Of a stretch of DNA of 17,203 nucleotides, positions 1-7,286 are shown piece by piece (position 1 is the first letter of the stretch; every line of letters starts with the position of its first letter). The DNA lies in the NCBI GenBank assembly GCA_025966355.1, contig JAICWZ010000002.1:1-17203 (forward strand). The letters are read 5' to 3'. The stretch comes from Thermomicrobiaceae bacterium. Its GTDB lineage: Bacteria; Chloroflexota; Chloroflexia; Thermomicrobiales; Thermomicrobiaceae. Made by a program: the position numbers and the translations under genes. The notes below the pieces were generated by a model, which was not told where the DNA came from, did not search any database, and saw nothing but the letters and a program-made list of their open reading frames with translations.

Positions 1-992
1 ATCAGATCGAGTTTCGTCGCATCACGCGCGACCCAATGGGGCACTTCAACGCGCGCGATCTCGGTGCCGGAGTGCAGGTAGAAGAAATGAATATGGTGCT
101 GCGGTGAATAGCGCTTCAAGATCTCCGACCGGCTGGCGAACACCTGCGAGCGCTCTCCCGGATGAAGCGCCGCGATCTGCTCGAACAGCACGCGATCACT
201 CACGTCCGGAATGAAGTCGCAGGCGGGAATATGCCCGTCATTCACGGCGCGCCGGTGACAATCCCGGCAATCGACCGGTCGACCGTTCAACGGGTAATCG
301 CAGACGGAGACACGAATGCTATTCATGACGTCTGAAGACGCCGGAGAGCTGATATACGACGCGATCGGGATGTCGCACTCCTCCAGCGCGTCAAGCGCGC
401 CGAGGTAGGCGTCAAGAATCCAATTCACCACCGGCTGCGGAAAGGTTTCGAGCCCCCACAGAATGAGCGTGCCGTCCTGTAACCCAATCGTCGGTCCGGT
501 CTGGGCGGCGGCCACCTCGGCCACCGCCGTCAATTCGTCGGCCGCGCGCTTGAAACCGAGGAGGGTGCCGCTGACCGGAATCCGTTTGACCTCGTTCGGC
601 ACGTACAACTCGTGTTCGCGAAAGTAGATTTCCGGGTCGGCGGTTATCTCGGCGTGCGGGTCGCGTCCGTAGCGCAACACGACTTTACCGATGTTGATGA
701 TGTAGAAGCGCGCCGGTGAATGCCGATCCGGCAGAATGAAGGAGCCGTCGCTGGCAACGACGGAATATTCGGCGGGCGGCGACGGTGCCGGCAGCGAGCC
801 CTGAAACGACCGGTCCGGCTGCGCCAGAAGCCAGGTCGTCTTCGCCTCCTTGATGCGCCCACTAAGATCATAGGCATCGATTGCATCGAAGGCGTTCGCG
901 AGTTCTGAAAACGCTCCCGCCGACGACCCGGAGGCGGCCCCACCCGCCAGGTCGTCGATGCGCGACGCAAGTCGAGTCAGATCGAACGTCAC
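1..992 (-). CDS. NurA-like 5'-3' nuclease (3' end cut by window)
   Basis: About 330 residues are readable in an uninterrupted minus-strand frame that leaves the window. I start it at a GTG at 992, because an excellent Shine-Dalgarno (GAGGAGGGG) lies just upstream. The match is to the NurA domain: ASDGS (Asp82) is the first acidic metal-binding motif, LQDGTL (Asp173) the second, and IASYISSPASS followed later by EIARVEVPHWV fits the distal core. NurA proteins are manganese-dependent nucleases that resect DNA ends with the HerA translocase; no herA is visible here, but it could lie beyond the edge. A cysteine group (C231, C242, C245, C258) sits in an insert after the second motif and could bind zinc or an Fe-S cluster. 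The gene follows the zincin gene by about 50 bases and probably shares its transcript. The family call is by motif recognition; the missing end should hold the last conserved motif. Confidence 0.75.
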   Translation of the reverse strand, partial: MTFDLTRLASRIDDLAGGAASGSSAGAFSELANAFDAIDAYDLSGRIKEAKTTWLLAQPDRSFQGSLPAPSPPAEYSVVASDGSFILPDRHSPARFYIINIGKVVLRYGRDPHAEITADPEIYFREHELYVPNEVKRIPVSGTLLGFKRAADELTAVAEVAAAQTGPTIGLQDGTLILWGLETFPQPVVNWILDAYLGALDALEECDIPIASYISSPASSDVMNSIRVSVCDYPLNGRPVDCRDCHRRAVNDGHIPACDFIPDVSDRVLFEQIAALHPGERSQVFASRSEILKRYSPQHHIHFFYLHSGTEIARVEVPHWVARDATKLDL

Positions 993-1042
993 TGGCCCCT
1001 CCTCACGTGTTTTCGCACCGACGACCTCACGCTACTCAGCGC

Positions 1043-2230
1043 CTAGAGCTTCTCCACGCGTGCGATCCACTGCGCCGGCGCCTGTATCTCAGCCAGACTC
1101 GGGAGATACTCGGGTGCGTTCCAGACCTGCCGCACGAAGTCGTGGCCCCGCTCCCGCACAACGGCATTGATAAACGCCTCACCCTGCCGGTACTGCTCCA
1201 TTTTGATGTCGAGTCCGGTCAGGCGCGCGAAGAGCTGTTCGGCGGTCGTCCGCTGGCGCTGCCGCTGTTCGAAGCGCCGAGAGATCACCTCATAGGTCGG
1301 GATGAGCTGCTTACCGACCGCGTTCATGACGTGGTTGCTGTAGCCCTCGATGACCGACATTGTCGCCTGCATCGAGTCGAAGATCTGCTTCTGCTCCGGC
1401 GTCATAACCAGATTGATCCAGCGGTCATTCTCACCGCGCTGTTCTCGAGCGCGATCCCAAAAGACCTTGAGGCCGGCGAAGCCGCGCTTAAGGTGCTCGA
1501 AGTCCTGATTCAGATGGCCGAAGTACGCTTCGAGCAGCCCATTCACATGCTGGCGAACCCAGGGATGCGCCTCGAACTCGAAGACGTGCGTCGTCTCGTG
1601 CAGCGCCAGCCAGAGGCGAAAGTCGTCCGAAGGTAGCGCCAGCATCCGCTCAACGCGTTCGATGTTCGGCTGCACGAAATAGAGCTTGCCGCGACCGATC
1701 GGTTCGCGTCCCAGGAGCGCGAGATCATACTGACCAAGCACGCGTCGCGCCAGATACCCGAGCAAGAATCCCAGCTCGGCGCTCAACGCGCGCTGATTGA
1801 GCTCGCCCCAAAGCACCATGAGTGTATTCGGCGAATCCTGGCCGCTCAGCGGATTGAGCGATTCGAGCGGCTCGAACATCTGGGCGAAGCTATCGATATT
1901 GGCGTTGACCCAGTCCGCTCGATCGAAGGCATAAACGTGCTCGACCTCCGGAATTTCGGCGTCGCCGCTGTATTCCGCGACGAGCGGGATCGAGCGCTGC
2001 GTGAGCGAGCGGTAGTACTCGTTCAGCGCTTCGCGATCGTGCGACGCAAGCTCCGACTGCCGGTTCATGTTGGTCGCGATCGAACGCGCCTGATCCCAGT
2101 CGATCAATGACGGTTTTGGTCGCCGCTCAGTGTAGTCGCGCGCACGCGCACCGGCCCAGGTGCCGACGGCCGCGCCAACGACGAGCCCGAGCGACAGGAC
2201 GCGCTTATCTGTGAGAAGACGTTGAGCCAA
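1043..2230 (-). CDS. Zincin-like metallopeptidase, DUF2342 / F420-associated family
   Basis: 395 residues from a TTG start; no other plausible start exists before Met55, and a weak AAAGG lies about 10 bases upstream. A short hydrophobic stretch (residues 11-27) may be a membrane anchor or uncleaved signal. The key motif is HETTH at 211-215 followed by FEFEAHPWV, the form typical of the DUF2342 (zincin_2) family, often annotated as coenzyme F420 biosynthesis-associated. His211 and His215 would bind zinc with Glu212 as the base; the segment IEGYSNHVM (Glu295, His300) is the likely site of the third ligand. The biochemical substrate of the family is not established. No F420 biosynthesis gene lies in the window, so the F420 link is only by family name. 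It is the first gene of a probable two-gene operon with the NurA-like nuclease and has its own promoter just upstream. Confidence 0.85.
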   Translation of the reverse strand: MAQRLLTDKRVLSLGLVVGAAVGTWAGARARDYTERRPKPSLIDWDQARSIATNMNRQSELASHDREALNEYYRSLTQRSIPLVAEYSGDAEIPEVEHVYAFDRADWVNANIDSFAQMFEPLESLNPLSGQDSPNTLMVLWGELNQRALSAELGFLLGYLARRVLGQYDLALLGREPIGRGKLYFVQPNIERVERMLALPSDDFRLWLALHETTHVFEFEAHPWVRQHVNGLLEAYFGHLNQDFEHLKRGFAGLKVFWDRAREQRGENDRWINLVMTPEQKQIFDSMQATMSVIEGYSNHVMNAVGKQLIPTYEVISRRFEQRQRQRTTAEQLFARLTGLDIKMEQYRQGEAFINAVVRERGHDFVRQVWNAPEYLPSLAEIQAPAQWIARVEKL

Positions 2231-2295
2231 AGTGATCGAACCTTTCAGCGGGGAAGTGAGTCTTCCAGACAGCGATTGACACCGTTAACGTTCGA

Positions 2296-2325
2296 ATCGT
2301 AGCCCCGCCGGCCGTCGAAGGTCAA
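2296..2325 (-). promoter_or_regulatory. Probable sigma-70-type promoter of the zincin-nurA unit
   Basis: On the minus strand TTGACC (2325-2320) and TACGAT (2301-2296) are separated by 18 bases, giving a predicted start near 2289 and a leader of roughly 60 bases before the TTG start of the zincin gene. The -35 element is formed partly by the U-tract of the preceding VanW terminator. Identified by eye only. Confidence 0.5.
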
Positions 2326-2356
2326 ATCGCCGTGGTCTGATTAGGACCACGGCGAT
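2324..2356 (-). terminator. Hairpin terminator after the VanW gene
   Basis: A perfect 12-base-pair inverted repeat (2326-2337 with 2345-2356, 7-base loop) lies about 30 bases beyond the VanW stop codon. On the minus strand it is followed by only three Ts and preceded by an A-run, so it looks like a weak-tailed intrinsic terminator. Stem length and position between two same-strand transcription units support the call. Confidence 0.65.
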
Positions 2357-2388
2357 CGATCACACGATCTTTTGTGCTGGCCGTTGTC

Positions 2389-4620
2389 CTACTGTCCTGT
2401 GCCCTGGAGCGTCACGTTTCCGGACGGCAGATAATGGCTCTTGAGCGTCAGGTCATCGATGACTTTGCCGTCCTTCGAGACCTGTCGATGAACCGTCGCA
2501 TCGAAGCCGTCCTCGGCGTGTTCGACCAGTACGCTCGTGCCGGCCGCGAGCTGATCGCTCTGCTCGTACTGCATCGCAGTGTTGGCCTTGACGACATTCG
2601 TCACCACCGGATCGTCAACCTTGACGTTCCAGCCGGGATCGGTGCCCCAGATCGAGAAGTTGACGTTCGTTCCGTCCGATGACGATTGGATCGCGATCCA
2701 GTCGTTCGTCGTGTTCTTGAATTTCAGATCAAGGCCGGCATCGGTGTCGACCGTGGCGTCCAATCCGGTGATGCCGCTCGGCGGCTGACCGTAGAGTGGT
2801 ATCCAGTACAGGTGCCAGCTCCGTTGAACGATCGGCAACCCGGCCCAGAACGCGGCGTGAAAGAGCGTTGTTGCCACCTGGCAGATGCCACCGCCGACCG
2901 AAGGCACCGTCGAGACGCTGCCGTTACTCGTGGCGACGATGCCGTAGCCGACCTTGTATCCGTTGTTCAGATCGACCGCTCCGATCGAACCGACGAACGA
3001 ATAGGTGGCCCCTGGCGGCACCAGGGCGCCATTCGCGCGCTGCACGGCCAGGTCGACGTTGTAGGCGCGATTCGCGACCGAGCCGCCGTAATACGTTTGG
3101 CCGCTAGCCAGTTGCTGGCGAATGACGATCGAACCGGCCATCGCCGCGGTAATCTGCGGTTCGACCGGCGCGGTGACAAGTGCCGCCGAACCCGCACCGC
3201 TTGTCAGAGCCGTCTGGATGGCGCTAACCGAGGCATCGACGTTGAGCGTGCGTCCGACTTGCTCCGGCGTGCGCACCGTCACAGCACCATCGATGTAGCG
3301 CAGATCGGCATCCTTGGCCTGCACCTCGACCTTATCCTTGAGCGAACCGAGCAGGCCACTCATCGCGTCTGGGCTGACGCCGATCGCGATCTTGTTGGTT
3401 TGATCCGGCTGCGCCGTAAATGTGAGCACAGACGCGATCTGCTCAGGCGTCAGGTTTTGCTCACCACCATCCCAGGTGAGCTTGAGCGGGTTCGCGGTGT
3501 AGGCCTCGGCGCGGGTAATCGCGTCTTGTGCATCGGCATCAACGACCGGTGCCGGCGTGCTCGTGAGCGCGACATCGACGGAATGCTTGCCGTCCTTGAG
3601 CGCCGCCAAAATATTGGCGGTCGTGGTTTCGGCGTCCAGCGCTTCACCGTTGACACTCTTCACCACTTCGAAGTCGCCTGCATCGCTGTTCCACTGCACG
3701 GTCGCGTTCTGGCCAGTCGTCTTCACTTGATCGGCAATTTGGCGAACATACGCTTCAAGCGCGCTGCTCGACAGTGTGACGGTATCCGAACCGGACTGAT
3801 TGACGACGATCATCCCGCGCAGCGTATCGCTCGGGATCTCCCACTTCGTTCCATGGTTCGCCAGAATCATCGGCTGCGATACCATCGCGTTCGCCTGTTT
3901 CAGGCCCGGCTGCAAATCGCTCGCCTGAATTTCCGGCGCCACCGCCTGCGTCTGGATGCGCACCGGTTCCGCCGAAAGATCGCCGACGCTGCCCCGAATG
4001 TGATTGAGCGTGCCGTTGACGTCGATCGCCACGCCGTCGTCGGCCGGGTCGACCGTTAGCGAATTGTCGGACGAGAAGACGTAACGCGCGTTCTGAGGCG
4101 CACGCACGACGGACGGCGCGACATTATGGAGCGCGTCAACGGTCGCGTTTTTATCGAAGGAGAACGTTACCGGAACCTCTTCGCCCGAAACAAAGGTGCG
4201 TAGCCATTGATTCGAGCGCGACCAGAGGCTTCCCGAGTGGCCAATTTGCAGGCTCTGCTCGGCTGTCTTCTGGGCGTCGAACGACAGCCCGATTGACGAC
4301 GCGGGGATCTTCCACTGTTGATTACCGTCGGTCAGCGTAATCTGGCTCGGCGCTTCGCGTTCAATCTGAGCGGAGATCTTTTCGGTCGCTTGCTGCTGGT
4401 TCAGACCGCCAAGATCGACACCAGCAGCCGTTACTCCATTGTAGATCGTGTCATCATGTGTCCAGCCATACACGAGCAGCAACGCCGCCGCCAGGGCCAC
4501 GATGAGCGCCAGTATTCCCGCAATAATCAGCGCCGTTCGCCAGATCGCTATCGACACCGCGTGCGTACGACTGAGCGTGAAGCGTCCTGCTCGCGGCCCA
4601 TAGGCCGCATTTCCAACCAC
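2389..4620 (-). CDS. Membrane-anchored VanW family protein with peptidoglycan-binding-like repeats
   Basis: 743 residues from a GTG start with GGAAGGG about 10 bases upstream. One transmembrane helix at about 29-51 anchors it, with a short arginine-containing cytoplasmic end, so the bulk should face the outside. Residues 60-480 hold two or more repeats resembling the PG_binding_4 domain (for example around 230-350 and 360-480), followed by the VanW domain at about 510-645 with the signature GGGICQVATTLF at 576-587 and the YSF.. and YK.G motifs before it. The last 90 residues resemble a G5-type adhesion domain. VanW proteins occur in many Gram-positive-like bacteria and in some vancomycin-resistance clusters, but their activity is not known and this is not evidence of resistance. 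It appears monocistronic, ending at the hairpin at 2326-2356. Family assignment is firm; repeat boundaries are approximate. Confidence 0.9.
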   Translation of the reverse strand: MVGNAAYGPRAGRFTLSRTHAVSIAIWRTALIIAGILALIVALAAALLLVYGWTHDDTIYNGVTAAGVDLGGLNQQQATEKISAQIEREAPSQITLTDGNQQWKIPASSIGLSFDAQKTAEQSLQIGHSGSLWSRSNQWLRTFVSGEEVPVTFSFDKNATVDALHNVAPSVVRAPQNARYVFSSDNSLTVDPADDGVAIDVNGTLNHIRGSVGDLSAEPVRIQTQAVAPEIQASDLQPGLKQANAMVSQPMILANHGTKWEIPSDTLRGMIVVNQSGSDTVTLSSSALEAYVRQIADQVKTTGQNATVQWNSDAGDFEVVKSVNGEALDAETTTANILAALKDGKHSVDVALTSTPAPVVDADAQDAITRAEAYTANPLKLTWDGGEQNLTPEQIASVLTFTAQPDQTNKIAIGVSPDAMSGLLGSLKDKVEVQAKDADLRYIDGAVTVRTPEQVGRTLNVDASVSAIQTALTSGAGSAALVTAPVEPQITAAMAGSIVIRQQLASGQTYYGGSVANRAYNVDLAVQRANGALVPPGATYSFVGSIGAVDLNNGYKVGYGIVATSNGSVSTVPSVGGGICQVATTLFHAAFWAGLPIVQRSWHLYWIPLYGQPPSGITGLDATVDTDAGLDLKFKNTTNDWIAIQSSSDGTNVNFSIWGTDPGWNVKVDDPVVTNVVKANTAMQYEQSDQLAAGTSVLVEHAEDGFDATVHRQVSKDGKVIDDLTLKSHYLPSGNVTLQGTGQ

Positions 4621-4781
4621 GTTCGTATAACCCTTCCCGACCCCACGCCCTAGTTAATCGAGCTTCAGCCACGAAATATCGCGTCCGATTCCGGTACGGT
4701 TGAATCCATCGCGGAGTGATGATCCACCCATTCATTCAACGCACCAGAAGCCTTATTGTTCCAAATGGGGAGCGCGCTCGG
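4621..4781. other. Intergenic spacer upstream of the VanW gene
   Basis: This 161-base gap lies between the glycosyltransferase stop and the VanW start, both on the minus strand. I see no convincing terminator and only a poor promoter candidate on the minus strand (TTCAAC, 18 bases, GATATT). A 93-codon open frame crosses part of it but continues out of frame into the VanW gene and has no recognisable domain. Confidence 0.4.
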
Positions 4782-5768
4782 CTAATCTATCGCCAGCTCC
4801 CGTGAGCACTTTCTGAGCCGCAGCAACTCCGAGGCGGCCGGCTCAGGGCGGAGCCATTGCTCAATCTCCGCTTGCTTCACCGTCGTTCTCGACTGGATCA
4901 ACCGACGCTCAGCCAGCCGAGCACGTACCCCACCGAGCGCCTCGATCCGCCCACCAACGCTTGCCCCATCATGACGAAACGGCGCGCTCGCCAGTACGAG
5001 TCCATCATAACGCGCGACGCGCCAACCGTACCGGATGGACAACCCGCGGGGGAAGCAGCGGATGAGCGTCCAGATTCGGTTGCGTGCCAGCAACCGACGT
5101 TTGAACGACGAGCCTTCGCCGGACGACGCCGAAACCGCGTGCGCCGCGACCGCGTTGGCCGCCAGCATCGTCTCCCAGCCGCGCAGCCGCAGGCGCCAGG
5201 CAAGATCGACGTCCTCCAGATACATGAAGAATGCCTCGGGAAAGAGCCCAACATCGTTAAGCGCGGTCCTCCGGTAAGCAACGGCACCGCCGGATGCGCC
5301 AAACACCGGTTGATCGGTCAGATCGGAGCGCCGCCGGCCGGCACCGTAGTCGAGCGCCAGCCCGTTGCGGAACACGTCGATCCCGGCCGAGGCGACGATT
5401 TCGGGACGGCGCTGGTAGACCAGTGTGCCCGCGACCGCGCCGATTCTGCTCGACCGCGCGAACGGCGCCAGGATTTCAGCAATGAAGCCAGGCTCAATGA
5501 CCACGTCGCTGTTGAGCAATACGACGACGTCGCCCTCACTCCGCGCAATGCCGAGATTCGCGCCCGCCGCGAAACCGAGGTTGCGCTCGTTCTCGATCGG
5601 CTGGACGGTTGGAAACTGCGCGCGAATCCGGTCCGGTGTGCCATCCGTCGAGGCGTTGTCTACGACAACGACCGACGCGTCCGGCGGCAGATCGCGCTCG
5701 ATCGCACAGAGGCCAGCGTGCGTATGCTGCCAGCCGTTGTAGGTCACAACGATGATCGAGCAGCGCAT
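4782..5768 (-). CDS. Family 2 glycosyltransferase (rhamnosyltransferase-like)
   Basis: 328 residues starting at ATG 5768, chosen because the protein then opens directly with the GT-A fold's first strand (CSIIVVTYNG). A longer frame reaches 6005 but would cross the divergent ridA promoter and adds unrelated sequence. Motifs in order: VVVDNASTDGT (34-44), NERNLGFAAGANLGI (60-74), NSD at 86-88 as the DxD-like metal/nucleotide-sugar motif, FGASGGAVAYRR (156-167) and YLEDVDLAWRLRLRGW (183-198), whose acidic pair includes the usual catalytic-base position. This is the layout of WbbL/RfbN-like enzymes that add a sugar, often rhamnose, to surface glycans. No membrane segment is evident. The donor and acceptor cannot be read from the sequence, and no polysaccharide cluster surrounds it. 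A lone -10-like TATACT lies at 5833-5828 on the minus strand, without a clear -35. Confidence 0.88.
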   Translation of the reverse strand: MRCSIIVVTYNGWQHTHAGLCAIERDLPPDASVVVVDNASTDGTPDRIRAQFPTVQPIENERNLGFAAGANLGIARSEGDVVVLLNSDVVIEPGFIAEILAPFARSSRIGAVAGTLVYQRRPEIVASAGIDVFRNGLALDYGAGRRRSDLTDQPVFGASGGAVAYRRTALNDVGLFPEAFFMYLEDVDLAWRLRLRGWETMLAANAVAAHAVSASSGEGSSFKRRLLARNRIWTLIRCFPRGLSIRYGWRVARYDGLVLASAPFRHDGASVGGRIEALGGVRARLAERRLIQSRTTVKQAEIEQWLRPEPAASELLRLRKCSRELAID

Positions 5769-5864
5769 GAAAAGCGGATCCTCTCGCCGCGAAGGGACTG
5801 CAAAATGCACCGAATCCGTATCGTCCAAGTATAGCCTCACGGCAGTTAGACGCCGGGGCGGTCG

Positions 5865-5893
5865 TTGACCGATGCACGTGTCGATGCTAGAGT
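5865..5893 (+). promoter_or_regulatory. Probable ridA promoter
   Basis: TTGACC (5865-5870) and TAGAGT (5888-5893) are spaced by exactly 17 bases, predicting transcription from about 5900 and a leader of about 40 bases to the ridA ATG. It lies in the divergent gap between the glycosyltransferase and ridA genes. Confidence 0.55.
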
Positions 5894-5941
5894 ACCCCGA
5901 CGGATTGGCTCGCGCGCGGCGCGTGAATGGCAGGGATGCAA

Positions 5942-6325
5942 ATGGCAAAGAGTGTTGTCGCGACGAATGATGCTCCGCAGGCAATCGGCCCGTATTCGCA
6001 GGCAATCAAGCTGGGAAATTTGGTCTTCACCGCCGGACAGATCCCACTTGACCCGGCCACCGGGAAGCTCGTCGAGGGCGACATCGTGGCGCAGGCGGAG
6101 CGCGTAATGGCCAACGTTGCCGCCGTATTGGCAGCCGCCGGCTCGTCGATCGACAACGTCGTCAAGACGACGTGCTTCTTGACGAATCTCGCCGACTACC
6201 CGGCGTTCAACGAAGTCTACGGACGCTCTTTCACGACGATGCCTCCGGCGCGCAGCACGGTTCAGGTTGCTGGACTTCCGGCGGGTGCGCTGGTCGAGGT
6301 CGAGTGCATCGCCGAGGTAGGCTAA
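5942..6325 (+). CDS. ridA: RidA family enamine/imine deaminase
   Basis: 127 residues, the usual family size (about 125-130). I choose the ATG at 5942 since the protein then begins MAKSVV..., as in other RidA proteins, and an AGGGA element lies about 5 bases upstream; in-frame ATGs at 5927 and 5936 would add three to five residues. RidA hydrolyses reactive 2-aminoacrylate and related enamines released by PLP enzymes, protecting those enzymes in the cytoplasm; it forms a trimer with active sites between subunits. The signature residues are present: GPYSQA (Tyr18), PPARSTVQV (Arg104, which binds the substrate carboxylate) and VEVECIA near the end (Glu121 at the position of the conserved Glu). 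It has its own promoter and is followed by tRNA-Val; nothing suggests it is linked to an amino-acid pathway operon here. Confidence 0.93.
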   Translation: MAKSVVATNDAPQAIGPYSQAIKLGNLVFTAGQIPLDPATGKLVEGDIVAQAERVMANVAAVLAAAGSSIDNVVKTTCFLTNLADYPAFNEVYGRSFTTMPPARSTVQVAGLPAGALVEVECIAEVG

Positions 6326-6361
6326 GCCGCATCCGATGCGCGGGGCCGGCAGCGAGTTTGA

Positions 6362-6391
6362 TTGTGGGGGCGCGGAACGCCATGCTATACT
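6362..6391 (+). promoter_or_regulatory. Probable tRNA-Val promoter
   Basis: TTGTGG (6362-6367) and TATACT (6386-6391) are separated by 18 bases; the predicted start near 6398 is about 7 bases before the tRNA 5' end. The -10 element is good and the -35 partial. Confidence 0.45.
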
Positions 6392-6404
6392 CGTGCCCGC
6401 TGCC

Positions 6405-6481
6405 GGGTGAGTAGCTCAGCTGGTTAGAGCGCGCGGTTCACATCCGCGAGGTCAGGGGTTCAAGTCCCTTCTCACCCACCA
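6405..6481 (+). tRNA. tRNA-Val (anticodon CAC)
   Basis: A complete cloverleaf can be drawn. The 7-base-pair acceptor is GGGTGAG (6405-6411) with CTCACCC (6471-6477). The D stem is GCTC/GAGC. The anticodon stem CGCGG/CCGCG closes the loop TTCACAT, giving CAC at 6439-6441, which reads the valine codon GUG. The T arm is AGGGG-TTCAAGT-CCCTT with one G-U pair and the discriminator base is A6478. The CCA end is encoded (6479-6481). The 5-base variable loop AGGTC and the acceptor resemble other bacterial tRNA-Val genes. Confidence 0.96.
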
Positions 6482-6542
6482 TACGGCGCTCATGGTCTGA
6501 GTATCGTTGAGCGTCGTGCCGAATGAACTGGTTTACGTGTCG

Positions 6543-6571
6543 TTGCAACGACATGCACCTTGTAGTACAAT
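6543..6571 (+). promoter_or_regulatory. Probable greA promoter
   Basis: TTGCAA (6543-6548) and TACAAT (6566-6571) are spaced by 17 bases, a near-consensus pair. The predicted start is at about 6578, giving a leader of roughly 185 bases before the greA ATG. Confidence 0.6.
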
Positions 6572-6586
6572 GAGAATGAGCGGGGC

Positions 6587-6609
6587 GCCGAGGATCTAGT
6601 ATCCTCGGC
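6587..6609 (+). other. Stable hairpin at the 5' end of the greA leader
   Basis: GCCGAGGAT (6587-6595) and ATCCTCGGC (6601-6609) form a perfect 9-base-pair stem with a 5-base loop, about 9 bases after the predicted transcription start. No T-run follows, so it is not a standard terminator; mRNA stabilisation or leader regulation is possible. The remaining leader (6610-6762) has no gene that I can support. Confidence 0.55.
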
Positions 6610-6762
6610 TCTCAATATATGCCGCGAAATCGCACGTCGCGCCTCGACCGGTTCCATAACGCGATCCGGTTCCAGCCACTCCATAATCGTTGTTCTGTTT
6701 GCGGGCTCGCTTGAGCCGGCGCTTGGTTTGTTGTCTCCGAACATCGCGAAAGAAGGGTAGCA

Positions 6763-7233
6763 ATGTCCGTCGATCGTGCGGTCATGCTTACTGCCGAGGG
6801 TAAGGTCGATCTTGAACAGGAGTTGCTATCGCTCCGAACGGTGAAGCGACCTGCGGTGGCAGCTCGTATTCAAGAGCTCACGATGGATGGGGACGTTTCC
6901 GACAATAGCGAGTATGAAGATACCAAAGAAGAGCTGATGCTCATCGAGGCGCGCATGCGCGAGATCGAGAACCTCTTGCGCCACGCTCGCATCGCCGAGA
7001 AGTCCGACTCGCCCGACGAAGCGCAGTTTGGTTCGCAGGTGACGTTGATCGACGAAAACGGCGTTGAAGAGACGTGGACACTGGTGAGCCAGGAAGAAGC
7101 GAATACGCTTCATGGTAAGATCTCGATCAAGTCGCCAGTCGGCGCCGCCGTGCTGGGTAAACGCGTCGGAGACAACGTGATTGTCCGCGCTCCCGGCGGT
7201 GAATCGACGTTTACGGTCAAGTTGATCGAGTAA
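6763..7233 (+). CDS. greA: Transcription elongation factor GreA
   Basis: 156 residues, the normal GreA length, beginning at ATG 6763 after the strong ribosome-binding site AGAAGGG. GreA enters the RNA polymerase secondary channel and stimulates cleavage of backtracked transcripts. Residues 10-80 form the N-terminal antiparallel coiled coil, with the tip sequence GDVSDNSEY (43-51). The two acidic tip residues are Asp44 and Asp47, where the E. coli protein has Asp41 and Glu44. The C-terminal FKBP-like domain (about 85-156) ends with the family segment SPVGAAVLGKRVGDNVIV. It has its own promoter, a long structured leader and an intrinsic terminator before lysS. Confidence 0.95.
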   Translation: MSVDRAVMLTAEGKVDLEQELLSLRTVKRPAVAARIQELTMDGDVSDNSEYEDTKEELMLIEARMREIENLLRHARIAEKSDSPDEAQFGSQVTLIDENGVEETWTLVSQEEANTLHGKISIKSPVGAAVLGKRVGDNVIVRAPGGESTFTVKLIE

Positions 7234-7254
7234 CGCGCCGATCGAGCAGGGTTC

Positions 7255-7286
7255 AGCCGCGGACGCCCCAGGGCGCCGCGGCTTTT
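7255..7286 (+). terminator. Intrinsic terminator after greA
   Basis: AGCCGCGG (7255-7262) pairs with CCGCGGCT (7276-7283). An inner CGCC/GGCG pairing extends the stem across a single bulged A, and TTTT plus a pyrimidine-rich tail follow directly. It lies 22 bases after the greA stop and 46 bases before the lysS ATG. Confidence 0.85.

Noticed and set aside
881..1636. Long plus-strand frame opposite the zincin gene
   Set aside because: It is antisense to a gene with a clear HETTH motif and family match; arginine-rich composition marks it as a shadow, as for the other long antisense frames over VanW, accDA and the glycosyltransferase.
2389..4620. VanW protein as a vancomycin-resistance determinant
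   Set aside because: VanW proteins are widespread without resistance genes, and no vanH, vanA/B, vanX or regulator is present.
4454..4735. 93-codon minus-strand frame across the VanW start
   Set aside because: It lies out of frame over the VanW N-terminus, shows no domain or ribosome-binding site, and reads as a shadow.
5769..6005. N-terminal extension of the glycosyltransferase frame
   Set aside because: It would cross the divergent ridA promoter and start, and adds sequence unlike the family, which begins at the first GT-A strand near ATG 5768.
6485..6515. Inverted repeat after tRNA-Val as a terminator
   Set aside because: The 8-base-pair stem includes a G-U pair, has a 15-base loop and no T-run, so it does not support a call.
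6490..6744. 84-codon minus-strand frame in the greA leader
   Set aside because: It runs opposite to the greA promoter and leader, has no recognisable motif, and its composition is that of non-coding sequence.
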